From contig PAPF01000007.1 in assembly GCA_002708825.1 (NCBI GenBank), positions 267,572 through 331,571 of the forward strand: a stretch of DNA of 64,000 nucleotides, given 5' to 3'. Shown in pieces: positions 61,314 to 64,000 of the stretch (position 1 is its first letter; each line of letters opens with the position of its first letter). Below the pieces are notes generated by a model. That model did not search any database and was not told the DNA's origin. It worked only from the letters and a program-made list of their open reading frames with translations. Both the position numbers and the translations under genes were made by a program. This DNA comes from Phyllobacteriaceae bacterium. GTDB lineage: Bacteria > Pseudomonadota > Alphaproteobacteria > Rhizobiales > Rhizobiaceae.

Positions 61314-62444
61314 ATGAAGAAGACCAGATGGTTGTTGACTGCCGCGGCCGCCGTGCTCGCGGGCAGCATTTTCGGGGCCAGCGCCCAGGACAAGGAGCCG
61401 GTGCGCATCGGTACCATCGCGCCCCTGTCGGGTCCCGGCGCTTTCGACGGACAGCTTGCCGTGGAAGGCATGGAGGCCATGGCCGCCCTCATCAACGAGA
61501 ATGGCGGCGTCCTTGGCGGGCGCATGCTCGAACTCGTCAAGTATGACGACAAGGGCAACCCGGAGGAAGGTGTCAGCGCCGCAAAGCGCGCCATCGAGCA
61601 GGATGACGTCGACGTCATCGTCGGCGGCTGGTTCTCCTCCGTCGCATTGACGATGAAGGAGGTCACCCGCGACCGCATCCTCAACATCATGACCAGCACC
61701 CAGCATCCCAACACGACGAAGGAAGGGCACAAGCTCCTTTTCCGGCTCAATGCCACGTCGACGATGATGTCGGACACCTATTCCAGGTTCATCTGCGACA
61801 AGATGGGGCTGAAGAACATCGCCTTCATCACCATCAATGACGACTACGGCCGCCTGGAGGTGGAGAACTACCGCAAGCTGCTCGACACCTGCGGTATCGA
61901 GGTGCTCGGCAACGAGTTCTACAACAAGGAAGACACCGACTTCACCACGGCCCTGACCAAGCTGAAGGCGCTCAATCCCGACGCCATCTACGTCTCGGCC
62001 ATCAACACCGCCCAGGGCGCCACCATCTACCGCCAGATCAAGCAGACCGGCTACCAGGGCACGACCATCGCCTCGGCCGGCAACATGAACCCGAAGCTGG
62101 TGGAACTCTCCGGCCGTTCGCTGGAAGGCGTCTACTCGGTGTCGCTCTATGCGCCCGACAGCGAGAACGAGCGCCTGAAGGCCTGGGTCGAGCAGTATGG
62201 CGAGATGTTCTCCAACGAACCGGCCTTCATCGGCACGCTCGGCGCGCAGGCCGTCGAACTGATCGCCGGTGCCATGGACGAGGTCGGCAGCGCCCGCGAC
62301 TACGAGAAGCTGGCCGCTGCGCTGCGGGGCCGTTCCTGGGATACGCTGCTCGGCACCATCACCTTCGATGACATCGGCCAGGCCCAGCAGAACATCTACC
62401 TGGTCCAGGTCAAAGACGGGAAGATCACCTCCGTGAAGGAGTGA
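61314..62444 (+). CDS. Liv-type ABC transporter substrate-binding protein
   Basis: A 376-residue periplasmic binding protein with signal peptide (LLTAAAAVLAGSIFGASAQ). It begins with the class I fold segment RIGTIAPLSGPGAFDGQ and has ALINENGGVLGGRMLEL, typical of branched-chain amino acid/amide (HAAT) binding proteins. ATG 61314 is preceded by GGGAGGA; an open frame from 61290 lacks support. It delivers substrate to the permeases encoded downstream. In this family the ligand can be an aromatic acid or other carboxylate, so it may bring in the substrate of this operon. Confidence 0.92.
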   Translation: MKKTRWLLTAAAAVLAGSIFGASAQDKEPVRIGTIAPLSGPGAFDGQLAVEGMEAMAALINENGGVLGGRMLELVKYDDKGNPEEGVSAAKRAIEQDDVDVIVGGWFSSVALTMKEVTRDRILNIMTSTQHPNTTKEGHKLLFRLNATSTMMSDTYSRFICDKMGLKNIAFITINDDYGRLEVENYRKLLDTCGIEVLGNEFYNKEDTDFTTALTKLKALNPDAIYVSAINTAQGATIYRQIKQTGYQGTTIASAGNMNPKLVELSGRSLEGVYSVSLYAPDSENERLKAWVEQYGEMFSNEPAFIGTLGAQAVELIAGAMDEVGSARDYEKLAAALRGRSWDTLLGTITFDDIGQAQQNIYLVQVKDGKITSVKE

Positions 62445-62457
62445 CACCGTGAACCAT

Positions 62458-62483
62458 GGGCGCGCGCGATGCAGCGCGCGCCC
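62458..62483 (+). repeat. Strong hairpin between binding-protein and permease genes
   Basis: GGGCGCGCGC (62458-62467) pairs perfectly with GCGCGCGCCC (62474-62483) over a 6-nt loop GATGCA, with no T-tract. It lies 13 bases after the binding-protein stop. Such hairpins protect the upstream mRNA from 3' exonucleases and raise binding-protein levels over permease levels. Confidence 0.8.
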
Positions 62484-62505
62484 GTCACCGGATTGGGGGG
62501 AACCC

Positions 62506-63381
62506 GTGGACTATATCGTTCTTGCACAGCAGATCGCCAACGGCCTGGTCAACGGGATGACCTACGTGCTCATCGCGACCGGCCTGACGCTCGTTTTCGG
62601 CGTGCTGCACATCATCAATTTCGCGCATGGCGAATTCTACATGCTGGGCGCCTTCTTCACCTATTTCGCAGCCCAGCTTCTCGGCCTCGACTATATCTCG
62701 GCGGCCGTGGTCGCCACGCTGGCCGTCGCCGCGCTCGGCATCCTGGCCAACCGGCTGTTCTTCTGGCCGCTGCGGCGCGAGCATGAGTTCACGATCCTCC
62801 TGTCCAGCCTCGGTCTTGCGCTCCTGCTGACCAATGGCGGCGAACTGCTGTTCGGCGCCGACCCGAAATATGTCGACAGCCCCTTTGCCGACAGCATCGT
62901 CCAGGCAGGGCAGCTCGTCGTCACCCAGCAGCGCGTCCTAATCTTCGTGGTCGGCGCGGTCATCCTGCTGGCGCTCAATCTCTTCATCCGCCATTCGCGC
63001 ATGGGCAAGATGATGCGCGCCACGGCCCAGAATCCGGAAGGTGCGGCGCTGACCGGCGTCAACATCAGGCAGGTCTACACGGTCACCTTCGTGCTGGCCT
63101 GCGGCCTTGCAGCGCTCGCCGGAGCGCTCGTCGGCCCGACCGCCATGATCTTCCCGACGGTGGGAAGCTGGGCCGTCCTCAAGGGCTTCATCGTCGTCAT
63201 CCTTGGCGGACTCGGCAGCATTCCCGGCGCGCTGATCGGCGGCCTGTCGCTCGGCGTCATCGAGGCGCTGGCCGGCGGCTACATCTCGCTCGGCTTCGCC
63301 CAGGCGATCGGCTACGCCATCATCATCATCGTCCTGCTCTGGCGCCCCCAGGGCCTGTTCGGAACCGCGCGGAGGACATGA
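62506..63381 (+). CDS. livH: Liv-type ABC transporter permease (LivH)
   Basis: A 291-residue permease with about eight membrane helices and the LivH pattern (ATGLTLVFGVLHIINFAHGEF, then RHSRMGKMMRATAQNPEGAA, the EAA-like loop). GTG 62506 is preferred: it follows GGGGGGAA and the protein begins YIVLAQQIANGLV. An upstream GTG at 62449 would put the hairpin inside the coding region. It overlaps livM by four bases. Confidence 0.92.
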   Translation: MDYIVLAQQIANGLVNGMTYVLIATGLTLVFGVLHIINFAHGEFYMLGAFFTYFAAQLLGLDYISAAVVATLAVAALGILANRLFFWPLRREHEFTILLSSLGLALLLTNGGELLFGADPKYVDSPFADSIVQAGQLVVTQQRVLIFVVGAVILLALNLFIRHSRMGKMMRATAQNPEGAALTGVNIRQVYTVTFVLACGLAALAGALVGPTAMIFPTVGSWAVLKGFIVVILGGLGSIPGALIGGLSLGVIEALAGGYISLGFAQAIGYAIIIIVLLWRPQGLFGTARRT

Positions 63382-64000
63382 TCATGTCGAACCGGATCTT
63401 TCTTCCGCTGGTCATCGCGCTGGCGCTGGCCGTTCCGTTCTTCACGGCCAACACCTATTTCCACCACCTCATGGTGTTGTGGATGCTGTTCTCGCTGCTG
63501 GCGCTGAGCCTCAACGTGATCATCGGCTATATCGGGGAACTGAGCTTCGGCCATGCCGCATTTTTCGGCATCGGCGCCTATACCGCCGCGATCGTGGGGA
63601 TGAACTTCGGACTTGCCGGCATTCCCGGCCTCCTGCTGGCAGCCGTCATGGCCGGCCTGTTCGGCTTCGTGATCGGTTATGTTTCGCTGCGCATCGTCGG
63701 GCCGCAATTCGCGATCCTGACGCTGGGCTTCGGCTCCATCATCTACACCATCACCAATTACTGGGTGGACCTGACGCGCGGGCCGATGGGCATTTCCAAC
63801 ATCCAGCCGCTGGGCCTGTGGGGCGAGGGCGGCGTGGCGCTGACCGGCGCGCGGGGCTACTACTACCTGACGCTCTTCCTCGTCATCGCCTTCGCCTATG
63901 CCTGCCATGCCCTGCTGAACAGCCGCACGGGCCGCGCCTTCATCGCCACCCGCGAGAACGCGCCGCTCGCCGCCTCGCTCGGCATCGATGTCTTCCGCAT
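63378..64000 (+). CDS. livM: Liv-type ABC transporter permease (LivM), partial at window end
   Basis: The second permease, open from ATG 63378 to the window edge (207 codons visible). It begins in an ATGA overlap with livH; a second ATG is at 63384. The LivM pattern is present: ALSLNVIIGYIGELSFGHAA, then FFGIGAY, RGPMGISNI, and RTGRAFIATRENAPLAASLG. ATPase genes (livG, livF) are expected just past the window. Confidence 0.93.
   Translation, partial: MIMSNRIFLPLVIALALAVPFFTANTYFHHLMVLWMLFSLLALSLNVIIGYIGELSFGHAAFFGIGAYTAAIVGMNFGLAGIPGLLLAAVMAGLFGFVIGYVSLRIVGPQFAILTLGFGSIIYTITNYWVDLTRGPMGISNIQPLGLWGEGGVALTGARGYYYLTLFLVIAFAYACHALLNSRTGRAFIATRENAPLAASLGIDVFR

Noticed and set aside
60153-62447. 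Long open frame antisense to the lyase and ABC binding-protein genes
   Set aside because: Same reason: high-GC shadow of well-supported genes.
1-64000. Search for tRNA genes, insertion sequences, integrases, attachment repeats and CRISPR arrays
   Set aside because: Reading both strands showed no cloverleaf-like sequence with CCA context, no transposase or integrase motif, and no regularly spaced repeat array.

Overview
The window is a GC-rich (about 65%), almost fully coding stretch of an alphaproteobacterial chromosome. The suf operon layout with an Irr-type iron box, the mrcA-prfB pair, MatB, DUF455 and the many TRAP/Liv uptake genes point to Hyphomicrobiales (Rhizobiales), perhaps near Phyllobacteriaceae. 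That is a judgement from gene content; no rRNA or tRNA gene was recognised. No insertion sequence, integrase, phage gene or CRISPR array was seen. No gap without a gene exceeds 300 bases; the longer gaps hold terminators or operator-like sequences.

Region 1 (1-25 kb) is mostly housekeeping. It holds the 3' end of a class A penicillin-binding protein, prfB with an intact programmed +1 frameshift site, an M23 envelope peptidase, a DUF455 ferritin-like protein, a one-cysteine Bcp peroxiredoxin, a large AsmA/YhdP-like envelope protein, tyrS, anmK and an alpha/beta hydrolase. A full suf iron-sulfur assembly operon follows (desulfurase, sufB, a small membrane protein, sufC, sufD, sufS, sufT, sufA) with a near-perfect Irr box upstream and a strong terminator after it. 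Then come a DEAD-box helicase, NAD kinase, a DUF4386 membrane protein and a two-component system divergent from an EF-hand protein; phased GACAAA repeats lie between them.

Region 2 (25-49 kb) is catabolic and regulatory: an amidase-matB pair (malonamide/malonate to malonyl-CoA is plausible), a DhaK-DhaL kinase with a TIM-barrel protein and a divergent 3-hydroxyacid dehydrogenase, and an eight-gene minus-strand operon (41.0 to 32.7 kb). This operon encodes a D-arginine-dehydrogenase-like flavoprotein, a TRAP transporter, an M81 peptidase, a hydrolase, an ornithine-cyclodeaminase/DauB-like protein and a LysR regulator. It is divergent from an XRE-cupin regulator, and two identical-arm palindromes 21 bp apart lie between. 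An AidB-like dehydrogenase, a ThDP enzyme, ChrA and an orphan RTX protein follow.

Region 3 (49-64 kb) is two adjacent organic-acid modules. The first is LysR / CoA-transferase / HMG-CoA-lyase-like / TRAP. The second is IclR / metallo-beta-lactamase-fold hydrolase / FAD dehydrogenase / aconitase-type large and small subunits / isocitrate-lyase-type lyase / Liv-type ABC transporter, with a clear IclR-like operator and a sigma70-type promoter. The aconitase-type subunits have lost the usual substrate-binding serine/arginine motifs while keeping the [4Fe-4S] cysteines. This second module is the best candidate here for an undescribed hydratase-lyase pathway; the D-amino-acid-type operon is the second best.
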